This document shows, piece by piece, positions 23,700 through 34,604 of a DNA stretch of 64,000 bases. Numbering within the stretch: position 1 is the stretch's first letter; each line of letters opens with the position of its first letter. This DNA is from Zarea fungicola (taxonomy: Eukaryota; Ascomycota; Sordariomycetes; Hypocreales; Cordycipitaceae): the NCBI GenBank assembly GCA_900169235.1, contig FWCC01000370.1:1-64000 (forward strand). The letters are read 5' to 3'. Under the pieces are notes generated by a model. It was not told where the DNA came from. It did no database searches and saw only the letters and a program-made list of their open reading frames with translations. The position numbers and the translations under genes were made by a program.

Positions 23700-24316
23700 T
23701 CGCGCCGACGCTGAAATCTCGGCGGGCTCGGCTCCTTGTAGCGTCGCCTCCACATGAGATCGCAGGTAGTTGCTTACTCCGATAGACTTAGTCTTGTGTG
23801 ATTTCTTTATCTATCCATTGACTTCCATACGTGTTGGAAGTCTTCGTCCGAGCTATCGAGGAACGGAATGTGAATCAGGCATCTGTCGTGTGTTCAGTTG
23901 AGTCGCGACAACCTCGTAATGAGCAGACTTACAGGTCAAAGGAGGTAAGTTTCATCTTCTCAAGGCTTCGATTGAATGCTGCAAGAATGTCATCAATGCT
24001 TTAAGCAGCTTTGTTTGTAATGAAGGGCTTTTCACGCGGCAAACCTGCCGCCTGTATGGCCACGCCGACCTCCTCTGTGACGTACATCTCGGCGCAGTCC
24101 AGATGGTGGTATCCCATCTCGATCGCTGTCCTGGTCAGCTCCATCAACTTGTGGTCGAATAAAGCGTCGCCAACTTCTTTGAACCACGCGGTTCTGGTGC
24201 TAAAGGCAAGTTTCGTATTTTTCAGCAATCGTCGCAGGTTAGAAAAGCCAGCGTTCCATGCAGACTTACTTCGGGACCTTGTTGCCGTCGTGGAGCTGCA
24301 GGCGTGGAATCTCCAT
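23700..24316 (-). pseudogene. Aldo/keto reductase relic (truncated, stop and frameshift)
   Basis: The frame starts MEIPRLQLHDGNKVPK at 24316, then has an intron-like GTAAGT. It continues with TAWFKEVGD and GYHHLDCAEMYVTEEVGVAI, which contains the AKR catalytic-Asp and Tyr region (HLDCAEMY). An in-frame TAA at 24003-24001 interrupts just before SIDDILAAFNRSLEKMKLTSFDL. A second plausible intron follows, then LIHIPFLDSSDEDFQHVWKSM. A one-base shift is needed to continue into KKSHKTKSIGVSNYLRSH. Homology then ends near 23700, so the C-terminal third of the barrel (normal length about 300) is missing. Acceptor choice for the first intron is unclear. This is a non-functional remnant unless the assembly is wrong. 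Confidence 0.75.
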
Positions 24317-24896
24317 GGCTAGCGATGATCTTTTCTTGGATTAGAACTGACGGTTCCATATGCTGCCCGGATGGAGAGGTAAAGAGAGCGTTTTGCTGTG
24401 AGCGATGTTAATTCACCTGGCGGGCGCAATGGACTGAAGCTGCGCTGCAAGAACAGAGCCAATGCAAATACCCGTCTTTTGCCTGGCTGACCAAACATAT
24501 CCTGCAACAGTCTACAAATAAAACAACAAAGAAAAAGTGGCCAGAGAGGGGGCATGTGACCTGTTCGTTGTCGTTACTTATTTTCTTTGTGCTATATCGA
24601 CCTCTTAACTGGCTTTGCTGCTCCTGCCACATGATAGCTGTATGTGATGATGCAAGCCCTGTAGCCTCTTCCCTGCCTCTCCCACACCTACCAAGATTCT
24701 TCCGCAAGATTCTGCCCACCCTTAGAGCCCTTGCATGACGACTAAAACGAGGCTTGCTCATTAAAACCCAGTTTCTCACTTTTACACGGTTGAGGAGGCG
24801 GTATAGTCCCCCCCAAGCCCTGGTCGGACAACACTATATTCGTCAACGAAATTTACAAAAAGTGCGTAATTTCGTACAATAGAATTACCACCGAAC
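24317..24896. other. Intergenic region, divergent between AKR relic and pyroglutamyl-peptidase gene
   Basis: No gene recognised. The frames on both strands are short and mutually overlapping. Confidence 0.4.
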
Positions 24897-25725
24897 ATGA
24901 AGAGCATTATTCTTATTCTGAGCTTTACAGTGTCGACTTCAACCATAATCAACGTCGCTGTGACTGGAAATGCCGTAAGTTTCACCCTCTGTACACGGTG
25001 CATCCTCTGATTGATTTAGCCTTTTTTGGAGTTCGATTTCAACACCTCTCGAATGGTGAGGGATGCGCTACCAGACACAATTCAGACATTAGAAGGAAAA
25101 GAGATCCGAATTTTGAAATATCATGGGGATACTCGAGACACGTACGAAAATGTTCGCAGAGTATCCAAGGATATCTGGGGTGGAAATAGCTCCTTTTTTC
25201 AGCCTTCTCCAGGCGCGACCCAAGACGCTGTTGACATTGACTTCATCGTTCATCTGGGAATGATATCTTTAGGGTGGGATGATAAACAATTTAGATTCGA
25301 GACCGTTGCACGCAGAGGCGGATACCAGCTACCTGGAGATGATGGAAAGCTGGTCGACTCTGCAGAGTTGGAGCGGCTGGGTCTGCCTTCAAAGCTGTGG
25401 ACATCGCTCAATGTGGAAGCAGGCTGTGAACAAGTCAGAGTTTCCTTTCCAGTACGTACTGGGGCATTTTAAACCCGTGTGGAGCTTCGCGTTGTTTCTA
25501 ATCAATTGCCAGGATACGATTTGCAGAGTCTCTACAGACGCTGGACTGTACTTTTGCGAATTTCGCTTGTACTCGTCTCTTGCAGTGCCACTCCTCAGCG
25601 AGGCAAGGAGAGAGAAGACAGGCAAAGTTACTTTCGTACATTTGCCACAGGCGCATGATCCGGAAGCCATTTTACTCGCAAAAGAAGTTGTTTGCGCTTT
25701 TATCAAGGGACTTGTTGATGGATAA
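24897..25725 (+). CDS. Pyroglutamyl-peptidase I-like protein (peptidase family C15) with N-terminal signal-like segment
   Basis: Three exons (24897-24974, 25020-25451, 25513-25725) give 240 residues. C15 enzymes remove N-terminal pyroglutamate from peptides. The catalytic triad is recognisable: Glu120 in FETVARRG, Cys185 in DAGLYFCEFRLYSSL, and His213 in FVHLP. The family's N-terminal GFGPF substrate loop reads GNAPF here, with an intron falling inside it, so the aromatic residue that helps hold pyroglutamate is changed. The first 17 residues are hydrophobic and resemble a signal peptide, unusual for a normally cytosolic family. It may be a secreted or vacuolar variant with altered specificity. 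The start ATG at 24897 is the only one that joins in frame to exon 2. Confidence 0.82.
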
Positions 25726-26302
25726 GGCTACTGTCTGCTTCGGCCATTGCTACTTTGCTTCAGAAACTTCCGCCAGGCTTGTAAACAATGTCGTCAAGCT
25801 AGAAATATGACGCATTGAGTTGACAAAGAAAAGTTCAGTATAGTAGAGGAGAGTTTTGTTTGTAATTACCAATTCATTGTTGTAAGTAAATAGAAGCACA
25901 TAACGTAAACTGGAAGAAGCTCACTGGCCTGAATATGGCGGATCAACCAGCCACTTAGTTAGCGGCTAAGCTTTTGCAAGAGTCCGTGGCGATCCATTGC
26001 TTGAATCGCGTCGCCGAGAGGCGCATTTGCTTCCGCGGCTATAATTCTAATACCGATACACTAAAGCAATTTCTTTATTCAAGGTTGATCACCGGTCTTC
26101 AGAAGTAGAGCCGAGCACTAAATATTCCCCAAACCAAACCGTCTTAATATACATCTCATTATCTTCCACTTTGCATCGTTTACGGGAAAGAAAGATCCGA
26201 TATCGGCAAATGCATCAGATATTTACTCGTCGCCATCTCGGAGCTTCATAGTTTTAGTAAGAGCAGCAAGGCGCATCACAGCTTTTTTTAGCCCAAATCA
26301 AT
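25726..26302. other. Intergenic region upstream of the carboxylesterase
   Basis: 577 bp with nothing recognised except the promoter side of the following gene. Confidence 0.4.
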
Positions 26303-28001
26303 ATGGGCAACAACACTTCAGCAGAATATAGGGAGTCGGAGTGCGAGATTACTCTCTCTGGTAGTCTCGGGTCCATCCGTGGAATTCAGTACGACGGTCA
26401 GTCCTGTCGGTACGCCAACATCCCTTACGCGAAGCCACCAATCGGTTCCTTGCGTTGGCGTAAGCCACAGCCGTTAGAATCGGGATATTCGTACGCATTG
26501 CCGCATGGCGCTGCCTTTGACGGAACCAAGCTGGGGAGCGTGTGTCCGCAGCCAAGCTACACCAGCATAGGTGCGAAGAAGCACAGTTTCAGCGAGGATT
26601 GCCTACGGTTGAATATTTGGACACCCTCTCAAAAACCCGAGACTGGCAAACGTTGGCCGGTTGTCGTTTGGTTCCATGGTGGATGGTTCCAGGTTGGTGA
26701 CCCCAGCCATGATATGAGTATGAGCCCCGTCGAGTTTGTACGAGAGACTGGCGCGATTTTTGTAGCTGTTGGATACCGTTTGAACATATTTGGCTTCCTC
26801 TCTGGGACGTCGCTTCTTGAAGAGAGCAACGATACGGGAGCCGGCAACTTTGGGCTTTGGGACCAGCGTCTCGGCATGGATTGGATTTACGAAAAGATTG
26901 CTGCGTTTGGTGGCGATCCGGAAAATATCATACTGGCTGGCCGGAGCGCAGGCGCGTATGCAGTGCAGGCTCAAACGCTGTACGACTTCCGAGGCGCGAT
27001 GGACTCTGGGAAACGAAATCACTTCCGCCGCCTCATCATGTACTCAAACGCAATCCCGGCGCAGCCCAAGACGGTTGCGGAGTGTGATGAGCAGTTTCAG
27101 GAAGTTTGCGACTTTTTCAAAATTCCAGAAGCTGCCAGTGGCAGCGAAAAGCTTCGCCTGCTTCGAGCCATCCCAGCTGAAGACTTGACAGCCGCGATAA
27201 TGAGTTTGCGAAACCATACTTTTCGGCCAGTGACAGACAATGACTTTTTTCATGATGGCATGGTTGAGTATTTCAAAAGCGGCGCATTCGCTGCCGAGTT
27301 CAAGAAGCGCGGTCTCCGTCTTCTCGTGAGCGAAATGCTAAACGAGGAGTCGTTGTACGGGGCCACCAATGGTCCGGAAGCCAACAAAGAGTCTTTGAAG
27401 TTGCAAGTCTCAAACTATTATTCAAAAGACTGCACAACTCGTCTATTAGAATATTACCCTGCGCCGCATTCCGATGATAAAAAGGATTGGGAAGCGGCTT
27501 TTGGTCGCATTATCTCGGACGGCCAAGTTCGCGTCCCATCTAGATTCATCGTGAACAACTTAACTGAACATGGCGTTGATATCCAGGATATCTGGCGATA
27601 TCTGGTAGCCTACCGACTAAGTTTCATCACCGACAAAGTCGCACCGGCCTCTTTTGGTGTTACTCACTCTATGGATAAGCCCCTTTGGAAGTAAGTTTGG
27701 CCCCTTCTCGCTACCAGGTTTAGCTGTCCCGTTGCAAAAGCAGAAAGGAAGATCAATAAGGTTGACTGACTCGGCTCATAGCTACTCTATATTCTTAGGT
27801 CCGACTGACAAAGAAAGGAGTCTGATGCTAGCGTGGATCCGAGACCTAGGACAGTTTATTCACAACAATGACTACGACTTCGGCACACGCAGTCCTGATG
27901 AATATAAGACCGCTACACCAGAAGGCGACATAAAGATTGCAAAGGATGAGAGATGGCTGGAACTACTCCATCTGGCAGATGTTTTTATGGGCAAGTCTTG
28001 A
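26303..28001 (+). CDS. Type-B carboxylesterase / lipase (alpha/beta hydrolase)
   Basis: Two exons (26303-27690 and 27782-28001) give 535 residues. It hydrolyses carboxylic esters; the substrate is unknown. Visible family blocks are YANIPYAKPPIGSLRW near residue 40, SEDCLRLNIWTP at about 97, the oxyanion loop VVWFHGGWF at about 121, and the nucleophile elbow LAGRSAGAYA (Ser215). His455 in FGVTHSMD and a Glu in SEMLNEESLYG are the likely triad partners. No signal peptide is present (MGNNTSAEYRES start), so the enzyme is probably intracellular. That fits processing of an imported or internal ester. It lies beside an organic-anion carrier and a FAD monooxygenase, which suggests a joint catabolic role, but this is inference. 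Confidence 0.9.
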
Positions 28002-28283
28002 GTGGTCAAAGCAAGAGATAGGAAGAACGGTTATACAAAAAGTAGGAAGATTTTAAGTATCTTAAAGACAAAATATAATGTAAACGTAATCCTATTTTTT
28101 ATTCAAGTAAAGGCAAAGGAGAGGCTGAAAAAAAGTTCTGCTTCTTCTTGCTAAATTTCTCTGTGACTTCAATAGTAGAACTGGGGAAAGCTCGAGCTAG
28201 GAGCAGCCTTCTGTGGCTATTATTGCATGGCCTTTAATTATTATTTCTTCGGTGGATGACTCGTATCTCTTCGTTTTAAATGT

Positions 28284-30411
28284 TTAGAGCACATAGCGAC
28301 TGTATTCTGTAAGTGAGTTGCTTGAGAAGTATGACAAAGTCAAACTTACAATTTCAAGTTTTGCCTGTCAGTCAGGTCAAGCTGATTGGCATCGACAACT
28401 TGAGTTTCCGTACTGCCATCCGCATTGATCCTCTCAATGATGCCGTTGTCCGCAATTGAATTCTCGCTCTCGAGCCGGTCGCGACGCTTATTTTCGATAG
28501 CTAAATAGACGCGAAGGATCGCAACGATGATGGCAGGGACAATGGCAGCAACCTCGGAGTTTATTAGTACATGACTGTTATAGGTAATAAGGATGCCGGA
28601 TATACTTACCACCAGAAGAATGATCCAAGTTGGCTTGTAGCGTGGCTAAATCAAATCTGCATTAGTAACAAGACTCAAAATACGAATGTGCTTCGGTCTC
28701 ACCTTCCATTGCGGGCGGAAAAGCTGTGGCGAGATAATGTTGCCAAGGCCGTACCCAACATGGTACAGAGCAATGACAGTAGTCTTTTTGGTATGACCAG
28801 CCGAGGCATTGGCTGCCCATATCATAACAACTGCATACGGCACGCCAACCGCTGAGCGAATCCAAATTCCAGTGATGAGGCCCCATCGATTTGATGATGG
28901 TAGAGCTGTCGCCAGGGATTAGCGATGTCGTATTCATAGACGAGGTATCAGGGTCAAATTACCAAGCAGCAGGATACTAGATAAAGCAGTAGGTATGTAC
29001 GCTATGAGCGAAATCCATGCGCGAGAATTCTATATTTGGGGTTAGAAGCAGCATTTAATGTTTGCAAAATTAGACTCTTACTTTTGTTGTATGCAATACG
29101 ATGGCGGCAATGGCTAGCGAGACAAACGACACAACTCCAGTAACTGTACCGAGCAGTGTTGTCTGCAAAACCGTGAATCCAAATGATTTAATGAGGAGAG
29201 AGTACTGGTTGGTGGTTCCGTTGGCCATTTCCTGCGTGAGGGCATGCCCTGCAAAGAGCCAAGTCTTTGGGTCCTTGATAGCCTCGACGAATCTATCGCG
29301 GTCAGGTCAATCTATCCAATCCGTTGGACGATTGTGATTCTGCTTACTGTTCTCTTTTGAAACGCTTCTGCTCAATTCCGGAATGATTCCCTTTTATTCT
29401 CAGCACAGCCTGAGCTCGTTCCTCCGGCGTCAAGAAATGAGCATACAGGGGGCTATCAGGAAGCATGAAGTAAATAAATACTCCAAAAATTATGGTCAGC
29501 ACGCCACAAATCACTGTAAATTGTTAAAATCAATGCATTCATGGGGCTGCTCCGGCTGCAAAGGGACACTAACACATCAGCCACCGCCATGGCGCGAAGC
29601 TGCCAGTAGGAATCCATAACACGCCGTATGACAACAGACCAGATGTTATCGGACTCGAGTTGCCAATGGACCACATTATCGGCATCAAGACAGCCTGTTC
29701 CTGGTATGTGAAGAACATGGACATGATGAGAAGGAATGACGGCACAATGCATGCTTCGGCCAGGCCTAGGAGGAAGCGGACTACAAAAAGAGATGCAAAG
29801 CTCTTGCACGGAATATGAAGTAGTGTAATAGCACCCCTTTAGTCTGGTAGTCAGAATTCATTCTGATATTTGCGTTCTGCGAGCTCGTCAAGAGAAGCGA
29901 CATACCATATTACAAGATTGCCGGCGAGCCATTTCGCAACGGGGAATCTTTGCAGCGCCCAATTTTGCGGAAACTCTGCAAGCATGTAACCAAAGTAGAA
30001 GATGGATGAGAGCCAATTGTATTGGTTGGAATCGAGATGAGCATCCTTCAAAATGCCAAGAATGGCGGAGCTGCCAAGCTGTTTCGTCGCGCAATTATAT
30101 CTCAGTCATTTATTCCCGGAACGCCACGTTTCTTGGGTCAGCCTTACTGTCTGCTTATCGACATACATCAGATGATATCCAATGCACAAAAATGGCAAGA
30201 TGCGCCACAGCAACTTGTTGCGAATTTTCTTGGCTTCTTCAGGTGTCGGGTCTGTGACCTTGACTTGGCTGAAGAGCTTGTAGCTCTCGTCCGCATACCG
30301 ATCAGGAAGTTTGGGCGCATTTGCTGGAACTGCGTTATCATCGTCGCTATCATCTTGTGAAGTTGCTCTACCCGCATAATAAGGGTCTTTCTGTAGGAGT
30401 GTTGCCATCAT
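28284..30411 (-). CDS. MFS organic-anion transporter, Dal5/allantoate-permease (ACS) family
   Basis: Ten exons assemble to about 533 residues. The N-terminal tail is acidic, followed by LLWRILPFLCIGYHLMYVDKQ and SSAILGILKDAHLDSNQYNWLSSIFYFGYMLAEFP, typical of Dal5-like anion:cation symporters (TM1-TM2). Later blocks include RFLLGLAEACIVPSF, WSIGNSSPITSGLLSYG, and the C-terminal LTDRQNLKFRYVL ending used by this family, with the last exon only 16 nt (28299-28284). Members carry carboxylates, vitamins, ureides or aromatic acids. The gene is divergent from the FAD monooxygenase at 31137, with a 725-bp shared promoter, so co-regulation is likely. The start is one of two adjacent ATGs (30411/30408). 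Confidence 0.88.
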
Positions 30412-31136
30412 GCAGGGTCATGCAAGGACGTTTCGGATCGTAGATTGGGTGCAATGTAGATCGTGAAGCATGCAACGACGCGTTAAAAGGTCTGAGCCTC
30501 CGACGACTCGGTTTGTTGCTATGCAGACACTCTATTAAACAACCTTGTTAGTTCAGCCAAGTAAAACCGTTATGGTGCCATGCCGGCGTCGGGGAGCGTC
30601 ATGGTTATTAATCTGGATCTTTCTCATCAACTATTCCATAGAAACTATCCGCAACTGTCCGCTGTGGCTTTATCGCACCGCGGGGGATATATATCTCCAT
30701 GCGCCGGCAGATAGAAACCGATTAATTGACACCTCGAATTGCTGATGGGTCCAAGTTTCGTGGCGTCGTTGTGTATGCCGCTGCTTGTAGCTGTCTTGCG
30801 CCATACTGGAGTGGTTGACGTGATGGAGAGTAGCTTACCAACACAGCTTGAGATTGGCCAATCTGTCTGTAAAGGGCGCCGGCAATTAGCAATGGAGATA
30901 GTCAGCTCAGAATGGCATCGATAACGATACTCTGTTATGGAACTGGGACAAATTTAATTTGCAATGCAGCTCGTCTTTCATTGCGTTGCATCGCATTGAG
31001 GGTTGGCCAATGAGGTAGCGCCCAGCCTTACCAGTATTTGCGAGCCTTCTCTTGCACATATAGCCAGAGCCTTCCCTTGTTCTGTAGCGCAGATCCTCTG
31101 CCTGCTTTCTTCATATACTCTCCCCCCATCACAACC
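30412..31136. promoter_or_regulatory. Divergent promoter between the Dal5-like carrier and the FAD monooxygenase
   Basis: 725 bp separating start codons of two divergently transcribed genes, with no coding signal. A shared regulatory region is inferred from geometry; no specific operator was identified. Confidence 0.5.
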
Positions 31137-32770
31137 ATGACAGAAATTCACCCACCGCTGCGGGTGCTGATTGCCGGTGCAGGGATTGGTGGCCTGGCAA
31201 CAGCCATCTCCCTTGCCCGAGTCTCAGGCATATCAAACCTGGACATACAGCTTTATGAACAAGCACCGGAGCTACGTGAGATTGGTGCAAGTATTGCGCT
31301 AAGTCCAAATGTATGCCTCTATTAAATGCTCCAGAATTAGGTGCCGAAGGAGGAAAAAGAATAGTAAAGACTGACCATTGACCACTGACCGTTGGTACAG
31401 GGCATGCGTACACTGGAACGTCTTGGTGTGCACGAGGCCCTCAGCGACGATCTCGGCTTTAGGGGTCCTGGCGGAATCCCCCAGATTTTTCGGTATGCAG
31501 TGGAAGAAACACCATACTGCTCCTTTCGATGGTTGTACTAATAATAGTTTCAGACATTGGAAGTCTAATCAGGTCGTTTCGGTCGACACCCATACAAATG
31601 TCCCAGATCGCCGTCACCAAACTACCAGGTTCCATCGTGGCCATGTCCACGCAGCTCTCCTCTCTCACGTTCCTAAATCATCCATTCATCTCAACAAACA
31701 AGTGCTGCGTGCTGAGGCGAGCGATAAAGAGGTCACACTGTTTTTTTATGACGGAACCAAGGCACAGGGCGATATTTTAATTGCCGCCGATGGGATTCGA
31801 TCGGTTCGTTGAGTCGCGTGCGCCATTGCTGTTTGAAAATTAACACTAACTCAAATCGCAGAGAGTTAGGGAGTCTCTCCTTCCAGATTATCACTTGGAG
31901 TTTACTGGAAAAGTATTTATGAGGTCGACATTTGACGCATCTTTGGTTGAGGGTAAAATTCCCGACTTGCCCGCCGATGCCACACACTGGGTATGTCCAG
32001 TCCCCATTACGCGCGCCAATACAAATGTAAATAAATCCATTTATCTAACCAGAAGCTGACAATAACGACAGTGGGGTCCAACAAGTTCCTTCTTTGCCTC
32101 CAGGCTTGGCAAGGGCCTGTACACCACCGTCGGTGCGTACGAAGACTTACGAAGCGCCGAGGAGCTGGAGAAGTCTGTTACCTGGAATCAAGCGGGAAAT
32201 GTTGAGCTCTTCAGGGAAAAGTACAGGGACTGGCACCCCATCATAAAAACGCTCACTGATCTTACGCCAGACGTGCGCTTATTCCCCAACTACGCAGGCT
32301 CTGCTCTATCTAGTTGGCTCCCCGCTCCTCGTGTCGCCCTTCTTGGAGATGCCGCGCACACTCACGGCGGGGCATTTGCTGCTGGAGGATCTTTGGCACT
32401 GAACGACGCACTCGCACTGGGTCTCGCGCTCAGGCATGTGGTTCAGTCCAGAACGGGCACGGCCCCCCTGCAGCTCTCCGAGATTCAATATGCATTAGCC
32501 CTCTACGATGAAACGAGACGACCGCATGCAACTAAACTGTTGAACATTGTTCACGGTTCACTGCACAAAAAGGCCCCGACATACACCTCCGCAGAAGCTG
32601 AAGACGAAGCTCTCATCGCTAGAATGAAAGGCAGGCCAGATCTGACATGGTTATCAGAGCATGATGTGGAAAGGGCATTTGCAAATACAGTGGAGGTGTT
32701 TCAGAGGGTTGGACGTCAGTGGCCACCTGGATCCAAAACGTTGACAGATGCATATGAAAGTAGACTTTAG
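31137..32770 (+). CDS. FAD-dependent monooxygenase, salicylate-hydroxylase-like
   Basis: Five exons (31137-31310, 31401-31492, 31554-31803, 31862-31990, 32072-32770) give 447 residues. It is a group-A flavoprotein hydroxylase using NAD(P)H and oxygen on an aromatic substrate. The dinucleotide fold LIAGAGIGGLATAISLA is at about 11-27, the DG motif in LIAADGIRS closes exon 3, and the second FAD motif ALLGDAAHTHGG is at about 304-315. The subclass resembles salicylate or 3-hydroxybenzoate hydroxylases; substrate specificity cannot be read. There is no signal peptide. Divergent pairing with a carboxylate carrier supports a role in uptake and ring hydroxylation of an aromatic acid. Confidence 0.9.
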
Positions 32771-33568
32771 GGCATTTGAAATGATCCAAAAGCTTTTGCG
32801 CGCGCAGACACATAATATCACAGCAAATGTCCTTTAGTTGTACGACGTGGCTCTTGTGCTCCTCGTCGCCCACCAGTACCTTTTGAGCAAGTAGTTTGAT
32901 GCAGGCTAATGGCGCGGACCAGGGTAAGCTCCGCTCCAGCGGTGGAATGGGTTCGTTTATGAATTGTCTTAATTGACGACTGTCTTTTAAGCCTGACTTC
33001 GGTATGTTAATGTATCGAGGCTCAAACATTGCAAATATATTGAAGGACTCAATGGCAAGTGGACGCGCATGACGCAGTCTCCCATAGGCTTATATGCTCC
33101 ATTGTGAGGCTACGGCGTGAGACAAACCCAAGCGTTGTGGAGTATTATGTATAAATCTGCTATTTGAACGCAGAAATTCGCTCAGTCAGCTTCCGCTGCC
33201 AAGTCTTATTATGTTGCATCGAGCCTTATCTTGGTCGCACTCAGCCTCATCTTGGTCGCACTCAGCCTTGTCCAGGTCGCTCAGAGCCTCGTTGAAATCC
33301 CAAACTAGGAGACTGACCACGGTAAACGAGCCTAAAGGTAGTTCTGCCGGGGGGGAGTGAAGAAATGGCCGGCGTGTTATCCTAATACTGCGGAGTGAAA
33401 ATAATTGAGTTCAACTCGAAAAAAGATGCCGCTTTTTGTACACCACAAATGCTAGCTGGAGAGTATAAAGTCAGGACATCACCCCAAGATATACCGAGCT
33501 TCCCAAACAGCACTGACAGACAATCAAAAAAAAACACCAGCAAAGAAATTACCAATTAGAAAAACAAA
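32771..33568. other. Intergenic region with short tandem repeat
   Basis: No gene supported. A minus-strand frame of 136 codons (32619-33029) overlaps the monooxygenase 3' end and has no recognisable motif. A 21-bp tandem repeat lies at 33222-33284. Confidence 0.45.
33222..33284. repeat. 21-bp tandem repeat, about three copies
   Basis: Units start AGCCTTATCTTGGTCGCACT (33222), AGCCTCATCTTGGTCGCACT (33243) and a diverged AGCCTTGTCCAGGTCGCTCA (33264). The period is a multiple of three, but the frames around it have no start codon or homology. Confidence 0.65.
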
Positions 33569-34284
33569 ATGGCAGCCCTTCTCACTCTCGCACTTTTCTC
33601 CCTTGCTGCTGCGGCCCCCGCTGCCGAAAGCAAGTATCCTGAGGTCATTCCTGGTCCTGGCCTGCCTAGCCTTGAGTCTCTGGGCCTCACCTCGGAGCAG
33701 CTATACACAATGCCCGTTCCCAAGGAACGTAAGTATTTAACGCAGTCCATCAATTGTCCTACTTTCAGCATGGTACTGACAGCAAGGTGCCCAAAATAGT
33801 TGCCGCGTTCAAGGCCGCTTCTTTCAACATTGACGGCGCATGCGGCCCGGAGGACTCGCGCTACACTGACGTGAACGGCATTATTGCCTGCTTCCACTAC
33901 CTCCAGAACCTGGGCACCACGCCGTGCGTCGCGGGTGAAAACACCCGCATGTGCGAGGCTGGTGACGCCGTCGTCATCGGGTCGTCCATCAACGGCGGTT
34001 CCACGTCTTACTGGTACGTTGATCTCGGCCAACTCTCACGCTACATTTGAGACCATTCTTCCCCTATTGTAACTAACATGGTATCAATTTTAGCTCGGAC
34101 GTTGCACTGGGCGCCCTATGGGTCATTGACCACTGCACTCGACCCGACCAGTCCTGTGCCGGTAAGTTCTTGTTACATGCCCGCCCGCCGATCGTCCTCG
34201 TACTAACAGGAATCAGGATACCAAGCAGCGAATGGCAATGGAAACCTCATTGTTGTCACTGGCTCAAAACACTACTTTGGATAA
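33569..34284 (+). CDS. Small cysteine-containing secreted protein
   Basis: Four exons (33569-33728, 33800-34013, 34094-34161, 34217-34284) give 169 residues. It starts with a signal peptide (MAALLTLALFSLAAAAPA). The mature part contains six to seven cysteines in the segments GACGPEDSRYTD, IIACFHYLQNLGTTPCVAG, TRMCEAGD, SYCSDVALGALWVIDHCTR and DQSCAG. It ends in NGNGNLIVVTGSKHYFG, a C-terminal pattern seen in many small secreted proteins of plant- and insect-associated fungi. Paired cysteines suggest disulphides and an extracellular role. No enzymatic motif is present. An effector-like function is possible but not shown. All splice borders are standard and each exon joins in frame. Confidence 0.75.
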
Positions 34285-34604
34285 AAATGGTGAGAAAACG
34301 TGTTGCCAGACGGGATTTTCTTCCTTTGAGAAGTCAGTTGTTTTCTTTTAGAGCTATAGTAAGCACTATGGTGCCAACAGGTAATCAAGTATGGTTCAAA
34401 CGAACTTCTGCCCAACAAACTTTCGAGTGCATGGTACACGTCCCTCATGTAACCAAATTTAAATATCTACAGCGGTCTTATAATCATCTTGGGGGATCCA
34501 TTAACTGTATGTTTTTTTTGTATCATTAAAAGTTATACTATAACATAGTCAAGTCAGTCCATATCATGATGAGCTAGAGAATGCCGGACGAGACAGGACC
34601 CTGG

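Noticed and set aside
32619..33029. 136-codon minus-strand frame overlapping the monooxygenase end
   Set aside because: It has an ATG but no motif, and half lies antisense to a confident gene.
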